From Secundilactobacillus mixtipabuli (GTDB lineage Bacteria > Bacillota > Bacilli > Lactobacillales > Lactobacillaceae), in NCBI RefSeq assembly GCF_002217925.1, contig NZ_BCMF01000003.1:1-64000 (forward strand): 64,000 bases of DNA, given 5' to 3'. Each line of letters begins with the position of its first letter. The first letter of the stretch is position 1. Below are positions 8,409 to 16,497 of the stretch, piece after piece. Both the position numbers and the translations under genes were made by a program. The notes beneath the pieces were generated by a model. It saw only the letters and a list, made by a program, of their open reading frames with translations, made no database searches and was not told the origin of the DNA.

Positions 8409-9353
8409 ATGGGAATTGATTTAACTGATGTACAGGGTGTTTATAAGGATGCGGGGAGCAATATCATTTTTTCAACCATGGAATTAAAGCGCGAGGATCA
8501 CGATTCGGATCTGGAAATGGTCCAAGATCTCGCTGAGCACTTGCCAGCTTTCGAAAATTCACTGAATATTCGTTACCCAGATGCCGGGTTAGCCGTGGCG
8601 TTTGGTTTCTCCCGTAAGGCTTGGGATTATCTTTTTCCGAACGCTAAGCGGCCTAAAGAACTGGAAGAATTTGAACCAGTCGTTGGGCCGAAATACACGG
8701 CACCAGCTACACCTGCGGACCTTTTCTTCCATGTCCGGGCAAAGGATTCGGCCGTTCCTTTTGAGTTAATGACCATGGTTATGGATCGAATTAAAGATAA
8801 CGTAACGGTACTTGATGAAACCCATGGCTTCCGTTACTTTGAAGGCCGAGCTATTATTGGTTTTGTGGACGGTACGGAAAATCCTAGTGCGCTAGATACC
8901 CCGGAATACGCTGTTATTGGTGATGAGGATCCCAATTTTATTAACGGCTCATACGCGTTCGCTCAGAAGTATGCCCACAACATGGCAGCCTGGAACGCAC
9001 TAAAAACCGAGCAGCAGGAGCAGGCTATTGGCCGAAAGAAGTTCAATGATGTGGAGCTTGAGGATGATCAAAAAGCGCCGAATGCCCACAACATTGCTTC
9101 CCAGGATAATGAGGGTGGTGTAGAACACAAAATCGTGCGGATGAACGTGCCGTTTTCAAACCCAACGAAGGATGTCAACGGAACTTACTTTATCGGCTAT
9201 GCGCGTCATTGGACGGTTACCAAGCGGATGCTGACAAATATGTTCACCAAGTCTGACCGGTTATTAGATTTCTCAACCCCTGAAACTGGTGAAGTCTTCT
9301 TTATCCCATCATTTACTGTGCTTGGTAAGATTGCAGACGGTGAGGAATTTTAA
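8409..9353 (+). CDS. Dyp-type haem peroxidase (YfeX/DypB class)
   Basis: A 314-residue protein with the family signature GFVDG (residues 151-155; catalytic Asp154), a haem-ligand His at 227 (APNAHNIAS) and the distal Arg at 244 (KIVRMNVPF). The spacing of 73 and 17 residues is close to that in E. coli YfeX (Asp143, His215, Arg232, as I recall it). No signal peptide is seen, so it should act in the cytosol, using H2O2 to oxidise dyes or porphyrin-like substrates. Lactobacilli usually need external haem. ATG 8409 is fixed by GAAGGAGGGG; a GTG 24 bases upstream lies before that site and is not preferred. It is followed by its own terminator. Confidence 0.9.
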   Translation: MGIDLTDVQGVYKDAGSNIIFSTMELKREDHDSDLEMVQDLAEHLPAFENSLNIRYPDAGLAVAFGFSRKAWDYLFPNAKRPKELEEFEPVVGPKYTAPATPADLFFHVRAKDSAVPFELMTMVMDRIKDNVTVLDETHGFRYFEGRAIIGFVDGTENPSALDTPEYAVIGDEDPNFINGSYAFAQKYAHNMAAWNALKTEQQEQAIGRKKFNDVELEDDQKAPNAHNIASQDNEGGVEHKIVRMNVPFSNPTKDVNGTYFIGYARHWTVTKRMLTNMFTKSDRLLDFSTPETGEVFFIPSFTVLGKIADGEEF

Positions 9354-9372
9354 ATTTTGAAATGAGTTAGGG

Positions 9373-9398
9373 CCTGTCAATCTGACAGGTTTTTTTTG
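9373..9398 (+). terminator. Rho-independent terminator after DyP peroxidase
   Basis: CCTGTCA-ATC-TGACAGG with eight following T residues. Confidence 0.9.
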
Positions 9399-9517
9399 TT
9401 GAAGAAAAGACGTTGGGACATTTGCAGTAGTCATTTGAGGAAGCGAGTGAAGATAGTTGACTATGTCGTGCATTCTGCCATAATGACGGCAAAAACAAAG
9501 TATCGGGGTGACCTATC

Positions 9518-10231
9518 ATGACTAAGCTGACATTAGTTGTACCAACTTATAACTTGAGTCATTATTTCGATGAAACGTTGCAAACCATCGCTGATCAAAC
9601 GGCAGACTTTGAACTCTGGCTAGTGGATGACCATTCAACGGATGGAACGGCGGCCAAGGCGGCAGAATTTGTTAAGGGCATACCAACGTTTCACGTGGAA
9701 CAATTTGATCGCCATCGAGGTGTCTCGGTCGCACGGAACTTTGGAATTGAACATGCTTCCGGCGATGTGGTTGCCTTCGCGGATGGTGATGATCAATTAC
9801 ACCCAGACTTTGTAAAAACATTGATCAATGGGTTCCAGACGGATACACCTGCGGTTACGGTTGGCTATCGATGGTGGCATTCACCAATGAATCCGCGAGA
9901 TCAATATGAAACACTTTCTCAGAGGACCATGTTTCAGCAAGCGAGTCAACGGGGTTCCGAAATTGGTGGTTACATTTGGAATAAGGCTTATTCCTTGCCA
10001 GCGATTAAACAGATACATTTAAGGTTTGATGAGTCGTTGACAATTGCCGAAGATTATTTGTTTACGGCGACCTTCGTGGTCAATAATCCCGGTGTATATG
10101 TCTACGACCCAGCCATTCGATATACGAAGATCAATCGGCCCAACAGTACACTGCGTTCACGAGGATTTTCGGAACGCCGAGTTGAAGATCAGGTATTTGA
10201 TCAAATCTACCGAATGGGCGAGCGTTTATGA
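9518..10231 (+). CDS. Family 2 glycosyltransferase
   Basis: A 237-residue GT-A fold enzyme. It opens with the GT2 nucleotide-sugar motif VVPTYNLSHY (residues 7-16), has LWLVDDHSTDGT near 34-44, and has the metal-binding DxD (FADGDD, Asp89-Asp92). No membrane segment is seen, so it is probably cytosolic or peripheral. It is not in a cell-wall gene cluster and the acceptor is unknown. The ATG follows a GGGGTGA site. The coding sequence holds a near-perfect parS at 9687-9702. Confidence 0.85.
   Translation: MTKLTLVVPTYNLSHYFDETLQTIADQTADFELWLVDDHSTDGTAAKAAEFVKGIPTFHVEQFDRHRGVSVARNFGIEHASGDVVAFADGDDQLHPDFVKTLINGFQTDTPAVTVGYRWWHSPMNPRDQYETLSQRTMFQQASQRGSEIGGYIWNKAYSLPAIKQIHLRFDESLTIAEDYLFTATFVVNNPGVYVYDPAIRYTKINRPNSTLRSRGFSERRVEDQVFDQIYRMGERL
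9687..9702. other. parS: parS-like ParB/Spo0J binding site (15/16)
   Basis: CGTTTCACGTGGAACA matches the parS consensus TGTTTCACGTGGAACA at 15 of 16 bases. It lies inside the glycosyltransferase gene, as many B. subtilis parS sites do. Confidence 0.75.
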
Positions 10232-10264
10232 ACATTTGTTAGGTGAATTAAATGGGGGTGCATC

Positions 10265-10771
10265 ATGACAGAGAGTAGTATTATGCAACTTAAAGTGACA
10301 TTAAAAAACGTTAAACCGGATACATGGCGTCGGGTATTAGTTCCCACGAGTATTCGATATGATCAGCTTCATGCTATTATTCAAGTTTTATTTGGTTGGA
10401 CAAATAGTCATTTGCATAGCTTTTCGCCAGTTGATGATCCAGCTATTGAATATGGGATTGTCATGCAGGATTTAGATATAAGTGATGAAATGTTAAATGA
10501 AAATGAAAACTTTGCTTACCCAGATCTTGAGAAGGGTATGGTGACGTACGTTTACGATTTTGGCGCTAGTTGGACGCACCAAATTGAGCTGGAAAAAATG
10601 ATTACCATGAAGGCATTTCTGCAAGCCAAGCATCACCAGCTCCCAGTGGTGTTGTCAGGGAGGGGTCCGGAACGAATAGAGGCAACGGGTGACCGGGGCA
10701 GTGCCTTTAACGCTGAGAAAATCAATGGCTTATTTGGAGAATTTGCTGGTAGTTGGGACGAAGCCTATTAA
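10265..10771 (+). CDS. Plasmid pRiA4b ORF-3-like family protein
   Basis: A 168-residue protein with the family's typical opening (MQLKVTLKNVKPDTWRRVLV, then QLHAIIQVLFGWTNSHLHSF) and the DFGASWTHQIELE segment. The family is widespread, often near mobile DNA, and has no settled biochemical function. It starts 33 bases after the glycosyltransferase stop and may be cotranscribed. ATG 10265 follows GGGGGTG; an alternative ATG lies six codons later at MQLKV. No mobile element is visible here. Confidence 0.8.
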   Translation: MTESSIMQLKVTLKNVKPDTWRRVLVPTSIRYDQLHAIIQVLFGWTNSHLHSFSPVDDPAIEYGIVMQDLDISDEMLNENENFAYPDLEKGMVTYVYDFGASWTHQIELEKMITMKAFLQAKHHQLPVVLSGRGPERIEATGDRGSAFNAEKINGLFGEFAGSWDEAY

Positions 10772-10964
10772 ATTAAGTACGGTAGCATTTTGAAAACGTA
10801 TTTTTTATTGTTATTAAAGCCAAAATTGTTTCAAATTTTTCTGAGTCGTTAATTCACCTAATTTCTCAACGCTTTCTTAACTCTTTTTCAACGTTCTGTT
10901 TAGCTTTCTTTAAATTCTAAGGTTTAAACTGAATGTAGTTTTAAGGATAAGGAGTGTGAGAGAC

Positions 10965-11246
10965 ATGCTGCTAGATCACGATTCTAAAATAATTAATATT
11001 ACTGCTGCGCAAATTACCAAGGTCTTCTATCCTTTTGTCGTAGCAAAAACAGAAAGTGGAAAATATCTCCACATCAATCTTTCAGAAAAAGAGCGTGAGG
11101 ATCCCTTATTTTGGGATGAATTGCGAAGCATTTTAAAAGCTAAGCTATGGGTACCAATTGGTCGAAAGTATCACCAGTTGTTAGATAATGGTTGGCTGGT
11201 CTCAGAGCCACCAATAGCAGACGGCTGGTTAGTACCAGAGTTGTAG
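10965..11246 (+). CDS. Hypothetical protein, 93 aa
   Basis: A soluble acidic protein beginning MLLDHDSKIINITAAQ and ending in a near-repeat (GWLVSEPPIADGWLVPEL). I chose ATG 10965 because AAGGAG lies 10 bases upstream; the GTG at 10956 is too close to that site. No signal, membrane segment or known motif is seen. It is flanked by a 190-base AT-rich gap upstream, with no clear promoter, and by its own terminator. Confidence 0.55.
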   Translation: MLLDHDSKIINITAAQITKVFYPFVVAKTESGKYLHINLSEKEREDPLFWDELRSILKAKLWVPIGRKYHQLLDNGWLVSEPPIADGWLVPEL

Positions 11247-11266
11247 TTAAGCAGTCAAACTAGATG

Positions 11267-11305
11267 AACGGATTGTTAGCAGAGAAGCTGATAATCCGTT
11301 TTTTT
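11267..11305 (+). terminator. Rho-independent terminator
   Basis: AACGGATT and AATCCGTT form an 8-bp stem around a partly paired loop, followed by TTTTT. Confidence 0.8.
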
Positions 11306-11467
11306 AGTCTGATACGGTAATGCCATTCAGTTTAGTGATAAGCTAGAAATATCGATTATGATATAATGCTTTTAAATTTAAAGTCAGGATACTAAATTCC
11401 AACGCAGTTTAAAATCTAAAAGCTGTTAGTCAATCAACCTAAATCAGATTTGAATGGAGGGGTCACT

Positions 11468-11914
11468 GTGAAATTAAGTGTGAAGAAAACGTCAGAACTA
11501 TCAGTTCTCGAATTATTGGAAATTATGAAGGCACGGGTCAAGGTATTTGTTGTTGAACAAGAATGTCCGTACCAAGAAATCGATAATCAAGATGATGACG
11601 CGGTCCATATGATTTTGCGTGTGGATGGCGAATTGGCTGCCTATACACGGATTGTTGATAGCCCCAGCCAGGGCTACATTAGTTTTGGCAGAGTATTAGT
11701 TGTAAAGAAGTTTCGGAAACAGCATCTAGGCCGTGAAATCGTGAGTGCAACCATTGAAGAAATTAAAGAAGATTTCCCGGGAAATGATATTAAAATTGCT
11801 GGCCAGAGTTATTTGTTAAAATTCTACGAATCGTTTGGTTTTAAGCCGGTTTCTGATGTGTTTTTAGAAGACGGGATTCCTCACATTAATTTAGTGCTGA
11901 AGGTACAAAGTTAG
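11468..11914 (+). CDS. GNAT N-acetyltransferase, ElaA-like
   Basis: A 148-residue acetyltransferase. The ElaA signature is an early LLEIMKARVKVFVVEQECPYQEIDNQD region, then the acetyl-CoA segment GRVLVVKKFRKQHLGREIV (V-x-x-x-x-R-x-x-x-x-G pattern) near residues 75-95. The YESFGFKPVSDVFLEDGIPH C-terminus is also typical. Substrate unknown. GTG 11468 is 5 bases after GGAGGGG; the in-frame TTG at 11450 precedes that site and is rejected. It carries an exact Noc-type palindrome at 11772-11785, and is followed 12 bases later by the DUF1801 gene, so they are probably one operon. Confidence 0.85.
   Translation: MKLSVKKTSELSVLELLEIMKARVKVFVVEQECPYQEIDNQDDDAVHMILRVDGELAAYTRIVDSPSQGYISFGRVLVVKKFRKQHLGREIVSATIEEIKEDFPGNDIKIAGQSYLLKFYESFGFKPVSDVFLEDGIPHINLVLKVQS
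11772..11785. other. Noc-binding-site palindrome (exact)
   Basis: ATTTCCCGGGAAAT is identical to the 14-bp palindrome bound by B. subtilis Noc. It lies inside the elaA-like gene. Confidence 0.65.
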
Positions 11915-11926
11915 GGGCTTAAGTAG

Positions 11927-12268
11927 ATGAATGTCATTACAGCTTATATTGCAGAACAACCACAAGAAGTCCAGGGACAGCTGACTAAGTTGTATCGATT
12001 ATTAAAGCAGACGCTGCCTGAAGCTGAGGAGAGAATCTCGTATAGGATGCCTACTTTTTATGAAAATAAACCCATTATTTACTTTGGTGCTAATAAACAC
12101 CATATCGGAATTTACCCAACTAGTGAAGGGATAGCATTCTTTGCTGATAAATTAGCTGGTTACGAGACTACAAAGGGGAGTTGGCATTTACCATATGATG
12201 AGCCATTACCCGATCAGCTAATTATGATGATGGCAAAGCATCGTTTAGCAGTTGTGCAACGAAGATGA
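11927..12268 (+). CDS. DUF1801 / YdhG-like protein
   Basis: A 113-residue protein with the YdhG-like pattern ERISYRMPTFYENKPIIYFGANKHHIGIYP, and the GSWHLPYDEPLP segment near residue 85. B. subtilis YdhG has been described as a frataxin-like iron chaperone; transfer of that role here is inference. It starts 12 bases after the GNAT gene and shares its transcript. No membrane segment. Confidence 0.75.
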   Translation: MNVITAYIAEQPQEVQGQLTKLYRLLKQTLPEAEERISYRMPTFYENKPIIYFGANKHHIGIYPTSEGIAFFADKLAGYETTKGSWHLPYDEPLPDQLIMMMAKHRLAVVQRR

Positions 12269-12413
12269 GAAATATTTGAGCACAATTGATCAGTTATAAT
12301 GGTTACGTCGATGCTGCTATACCGACTGTTATTACGATAGGCATGGACGCTTTAAAGTAAAATCAGTATACTTTGACTTAACCTAGAAAAATCAGATTAA
12401 ATGGGGGATAAGT

Positions 12414-12875
12414 ATGAGTTATAAAGTCGATTTTAAAAATGTTGAACAGGTAGGCCTTGAGAGCTCACCTGTTGCACCAGCCTTAGCTGGATTACGTGCT
12501 AATGAAGCCCGTTATTTTTGGAATAAGTATAAGCATGAATATGTGACTGAACCTGCCAGTGATCATCCTGAATTAGTGGATTATGTAAACGATGTTTTGT
12601 CAGAACGTGATTTAAAAATCCAATCCAAACCACTGGAAGTCTCTCAGTTTGAGGTTGAAGGAACTAAATGGACCTATGTGTTTTATGAGAGTGGCCTAGC
12701 GATTAACGTGATGTATGCGTTAGATTCTGAAGGCAAGCGCGCAGTTGGTTTTAAGTTGTCTGATGGTATGGAAATACCAGCAGAATTAGCTGATAAATTT
12801 AAGTTCGCCCGCCAAAGATCTAAGCTAGCTGGGACCATTCGCGGTAGTTATTTCAAAATCAAACGGGAACATTAA
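12414..12875 (+). CDS. Hypothetical protein, 153 aa
   Basis: A soluble, charged protein (MSYKVDFKNVEQVGLESSP). It has a beta-rich middle (EVEGTKWTYVFYESGLAINVMYALDSEG) and a basic C-terminus (KFARQRSKLAGTIRGSYFKIKREH). ATG 12414 follows GGGGGATA. No family is recognised. It is monocistronic, with about 145 bases of AT-rich leader and a strong terminator shared with the convergent surface-protein gene. Confidence 0.6.
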   Translation: MSYKVDFKNVEQVGLESSPVAPALAGLRANEARYFWNKYKHEYVTEPASDHPELVDYVNDVLSERDLKIQSKPLEVSQFEVEGTKWTYVFYESGLAINVMYALDSEGKRAVGFKLSDGMEIPAELADKFKFARQRSKLAGTIRGSYFKIKREH

Positions 12876-12911
12876 AAAAAACGTCATCTCAATTTTGAGA
12901 TGGCGTTTTTT
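12875..12911. terminator. Bidirectional Rho-independent terminator
   Basis: ACGTCATCTC-AATTTT-GAGATGGCGT flanked by A8 on the left and T6 on the right; it serves both convergent genes. Confidence 0.9.
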
Positions 12912-12925
12912 ACTATAACCCTGAG

Positions 12926-15900
12926 TTAGCTAAGGGCTTTAATATCGTGTTTATCAGCCGTGATAAAGGTACCGTTTGCTAATTGTAAACGAACTTGATT
13001 GTTGCGAACAGAAAGTGTTTTGATTTTCAAGACTTTGTTGGTGCGATAATGTTTGGCTTTGTGATGGGCATTGAAGTCACGGTAAGCATTGATTCCGTGT
13101 GCGTTGATCACTTTAATGCGGTTAGGCTTCTTCGTGTATTCAGCAGCGGTGACATAATGCTTGTTAGCTGTGATGTAGCCCACGTGGTTGAAGGTAGCAG
13201 ACTTCTTGTTAATATCTTTTACTTGATAGCGATATCCTTGTTTAGTATGAACGCGTTTCAAGAATGTAAATTGAGCCCATTTTTGCTGCTTTACAGTCTT
13301 AAACCAGTGGAAACGAGTGTTTTTGGAGAAGACTGCTTTCTTATAAAAGCCAATCTTCTTCATCGCGTACCATTTATGACCCTTTACTTCGGTTTTTGCA
13401 TGGGTAATGTTAGAGTGTGATGAACCTGGCTTGGTCGCATTTGTATTTTCAGACTGGTTAGGTTTATTGACGTCCGTATGATTGTCGCTGTTAGAGCCAT
13501 TTGAATGGGAGTTATCAGAATTTTCCTGACTGCTGTTATGATGTCCATTGGTATCACCGTGGCCATTACCCGGCTTGGTATCATTGCCGTTTCCTGACTG
13601 ATCAGGTTTGTTTACATCAGAGTGATTATCGCCATCAGTGCCAGTGGAATTATGATTATCAGAGTGGTCTTGGCCGCCGTTACTATTTTCATCAGTAGTA
13701 TCATGTGGTGATACTTTGTTGATCAAATCAACCAAAATCTCTTCGCCGTTATCGCTTCCTACCATGGCTTCGCTGATTTTTACCGGATTATCAGCCTTTT
13801 TAACTTGTTTAAATTTGATTTTGGCTAAATTGCCGGTATCAGGTTGCTTACTAAAGCCTAAAGTAAGTTTGAGAACGCCATTTTCAACTGTTTGCCGGAG
13901 GACTTCAGTACCCTTAGGCGTGTTAATTTGATCAACGGTTCTTCCTGCTAAGTTAATTCTTAAATCTGCAGAACGGAGTTGGTGCTCTGACTTGGTCTTT
14001 AATGATAGTTGGGCTTGATGAGGGGTTGATTTTAGTGTGATAGATTCAACATGACGATGCTTTTTCACCAATTCAGTTTGGGGCAAGAAGGCTGAAGAAT
14101 CGAAGACTTTACCAGTCATTGATTTAGGCTGTTTAACTTGAAGAGCGTGCAGAATTAGAGAACTGATATCTGCGTTGCTGCCACCGTGTAAACGCCGGCC
14201 GTTATCAATCGTTTCACCACCAAGGCCGATAAAGATATTGGTGTTAGGTGCTTCGGTATTTTGACCGTGATCTGTTCTCCAGCCACCGTGGTCAGCGTTG
14301 GCGATGACTAATGTATCATGTGAATGACCTGTAGCCTCAAGCTTGTCCATGACTGTTTTGAACATATCATCGTATTTGGCATAGTTTTCCCAGTAAGCAT
14401 CGTTGAACCAGCCGTGGCCGTGGCCTTGATGATCCATTTGGTCACTTTGCATGTAAGTGAGAGCGGTATTGCTAAAGTCATCAGTGTCAATGTAGTTGGC
14501 GACATCATCAAAGGATTTCCAGGCTTGTGAGCTGTTTTTATCAACGGTTGCGTCAGGTTCTGTAATCCCGTTTAAGATGTTACCCCACTCAGAAAAAGCG
14601 GCCGCACTTTGATTAGGATTAGCAGCCTGTAATACCTTAAAGACTGAAGGGAAAAGGGGCGTTGCTTTGCCAAAATCGTTAAAATAAAACTGTCCTGAGG
14701 TTGCATTGGTGTATTTGTAGTCGTCTGGTAAATCACCCCAGGTCAGGCCATGTAACATGGAAATGTAGTTTTGAGCTGAAATGGTTGGGACTACCGCTTC
14801 AGCTGTTGTACTCATTGCAAATTGTTTATTAAATAAGTTCATGGTGTAAGTGTTTTGTCGCTTTTTCAAAATGGCTGGATTAGTCGTCCATTCCGGATCC
14901 GTATCATTGTTTTTAGCGTAATACATGCCATTTGGATCCCATGGGTTACCACCGCCGTCTGTTGTCAAAACGATCACATGCTTGTATGGCCGAATGACTG
15001 ATTCTTTAGCGACTTCAGCTTTTTTATCGGCTGGTGCCATGGCGATATCCCCAGCACCGATGATGCCATCGCCGTTGTAGTCATCGGCTTCTCGACCTCG
15101 GATTGTGACGGATTGTGTATTACTATCCATTTTAATACCTGAAAGCTGTTTGCCGTCCATAACACCTTTGGTATTCGTAATCTTAAACTGAGCCGTGGTT
15201 GTATTACCTGGAGTTAGCGACTTAGCTTTGAACTTTAAGTTAGCCAAACGAGTTTGACTGTAGTCTTTAAAATCGGCAGTTGAAAGTCCCATATAAGTTG
15301 TGACATGTAAGAGGCCATCTTTCACTTTTGTCACGAACGAACGTTGCGAATTGAGATTTGAAACATAATCAAATTTGCTGGCATCGTAGTTTATGTCATA
15401 GTTAAGAACTTTGATGTCACCCGAATATTCTTGTCTAGTATGGACGTTTAAGTTGTAAGCATGGCCAGCTACTACTTCAGATGGCCCCACTAATTTTGAT
15501 TCAAAAGGCTGCTCCACATGGTCGGATGATGAAGTGACTTGTGACTGAGCTTGGTTACTAAGTTGAGCGATTTCGCTATCAGTTAATGCGTGATCGTATA
15601 ATCTTGCAGTGCGAACTTGCCCCGTCATATACGATTCCACGCCGTCACGTGAGTTACTATCACCACCGATAACTAGATTATTGGTATCCTGCGCCCACTT
15701 GATTGAACCATTTGTAAAGTCAACTTTCTGGGCGAATTTCCCGTTAACGTAAAGTTTAACTGTTTTATCTTCTTTGTTGATAACACCAACAGCGTGAATC
15801 CATTTGCCTTTTTGCAGTGGAACAGTGGGTTGTCGGTATTTCCCGTCCACATGTGCAAAGAAGATTAATTGATCATTTTCAACACCGATGCCAATACCAC

Positions 15901-16315
15901 CGCTTTGTTGATTAGAAAAGATATCGTGTTCACCCGAAGTGTTAGCACTAGGATCATACTTAAAGAAAGTTTCCATAGTTAATCCGTTCGCTAATTTTTT
16001 GTATTGATCAGATGAAACAGGTATCTTAAACGCTGATGAGCCGTCCAGAGTTGCAACGTTACCCTTAATATCATGACCTTGGCCGATTTTGGGTTGACCA
16101 ACGGTTTTAATGGTATTAAAACCACCTTGTAAGTCGGTTACCCGATTATCTTCAAAACTAAAATCAGCATAGCTTTTCGGTAATTCGTTAGGTTTCGACG
16201 CTTGTGTAGTAATAGTCACCGATTCAGTTGCTGCAGCTGCAGTAATTGAGGGAACGGCTACCGACATCAAAGTTGCTGAACATAGTAGGACGCTTGCAAT
16301 AACTCGAGGTTTCAA
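12926..16315 (-). CDS. Secreted multidomain surface protein with LamG, cohesin-like and phosphodiesterase/alkaline phosphatase-like domains
   Basis: About 1,129 residues. TTG 16315 has GGAG 9 bases upstream and gives a good signal peptide (MKPRVIASVLLCSATL...AAAA); the frame is open to ATG 16360 without a site. In order: LamG-like jelly roll (about 35-255), cohesin-like beta domain (about 275-400), a dockerin-like calcium loop (DYNGDGIIGAGDIA), a metal phosphoesterase core with TTDG, nucleophile region PTISAQN, DQMDHQGHGHG and ADHGGWRTDHG, then a second cohesin-like segment. A Ser/Asn/Asp/His-rich linker with imperfect repeats follows, and a basic wall-binding tail (HKWYAMKKIGFY...) resembling the DUF5776/SLAP-type repeats of lactobacilli. 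It probably hydrolyses phosphodiesters or phosphoglycans outside the cell. Exact substrate unknown. Confidence 0.75.
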   Translation of the reverse strand: MKPRVIASVLLCSATLMSVAVPSITAAAATESVTITTQASKPNELPKSYADFSFEDNRVTDLQGGFNTIKTVGQPKIGQGHDIKGNVATLDGSSAFKIPVSSDQYKKLANGLTMETFFKYDPSANTSGEHDIFSNQQSGGIGIGVENDQLIFFAHVDGKYRQPTVPLQKGKWIHAVGVINKEDKTVKLYVNGKFAQKVDFTNGSIKWAQDTNNLVIGGDSNSRDGVESYMTGQVRTARLYDHALTDSEIAQLSNQAQSQVTSSSDHVEQPFESKLVGPSEVVAGHAYNLNVHTRQEYSGDIKVLNYDINYDASKFDYVSNLNSQRSFVTKVKDGLLHVTTYMGLSTADFKDYSQTRLANLKFKAKSLTPGNTTTAQFKITNTKGVMDGKQLSGIKMDSNTQSVTIRGREADDYNGDGIIGAGDIAMAPADKKAEVAKESVIRPYKHVIVLTTDGGGNPWDPNGMYYAKNNDTDPEWTTNPAILKKRQNTYTMNLFNKQFAMSTTAEAVVPTISAQNYISMLHGLTWGDLPDDYKYTNATSGQFYFNDFGKATPLFPSVFKVLQAANPNQSAAAFSEWGNILNGITEPDATVDKNSSQAWKSFDDVANYIDTDDFSNTALTYMQSDQMDHQGHGHGWFNDAYWENYAKYDDMFKTVMDKLEATGHSHDTLVIANADHGGWRTDHGQNTEAPNTNIFIGLGGETIDNGRRLHGGSNADISSLILHALQVKQPKSMTGKVFDSSAFLPQTELVKKHRHVESITLKSTPHQAQLSLKTKSEHQLRSADLRINLAGRTVDQINTPKGTEVLRQTVENGVLKLTLGFSKQPDTGNLAKIKFKQVKKADNPVKISEAMVGSDNGEEILVDLINKVSPHDTTDENSNGGQDHSDNHNSTGTDGDNHSDVNKPDQSGNGNDTKPGNGHGDTNGHHNSSQENSDNSHSNGSNSDNHTDVNKPNQSENTNATKPGSSHSNITHAKTEVKGHKWYAMKKIGFYKKAVFSKNTRFHWFKTVKQQKWAQFTFLKRVHTKQGYRYQVKDINKKSATFNHVGYITANKHYVTAAEYTKKPNRIKVINAHGINAYRDFNAHHKAKHYRTNKVLKIKTLSVRNNQVRLQLANGTFITADKHDIKALS

Positions 16316-16454
16316 AAAAATCAACTCCATCTCTAATTTTGTAACGCGTTCGTTACTCATTTAGAGTATCAAGTGCTTGTAAAAATTGGGTTGAGTGTTG
16401 TAAAGCTGCTGTATGGATTTCGTTGATTTTGCGTTCAGTTATCGTGTATACGTA

Positions 16455-16497
16455 ATAAAAAAGGCTCAGCCACCTTGAAGGCAGTTGAGTCTTGAGT
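16455..16497 (-). terminator. Rho-independent terminator of the ABC-F gene
   Basis: Minus-strand imperfect stem (GACTCA...TGAGCC arms) followed by TTTTTTA just beyond the stop of the ABC-F gene. Confidence 0.7.

Noticed and set aside
10265-10771. Insertion-sequence remnant suggested by the pRiA4b ORF-3-like gene
   Set aside because: No transposase fragment, terminal inverted repeats or target duplication were seen around it.
12995-13931. Several plus-strand ORFs of 65-141 residues opposite the surface protein gene
   Set aside because: They are antisense shadows of a repetitive coding region with a skewed codon pattern and have no ribosome sites.
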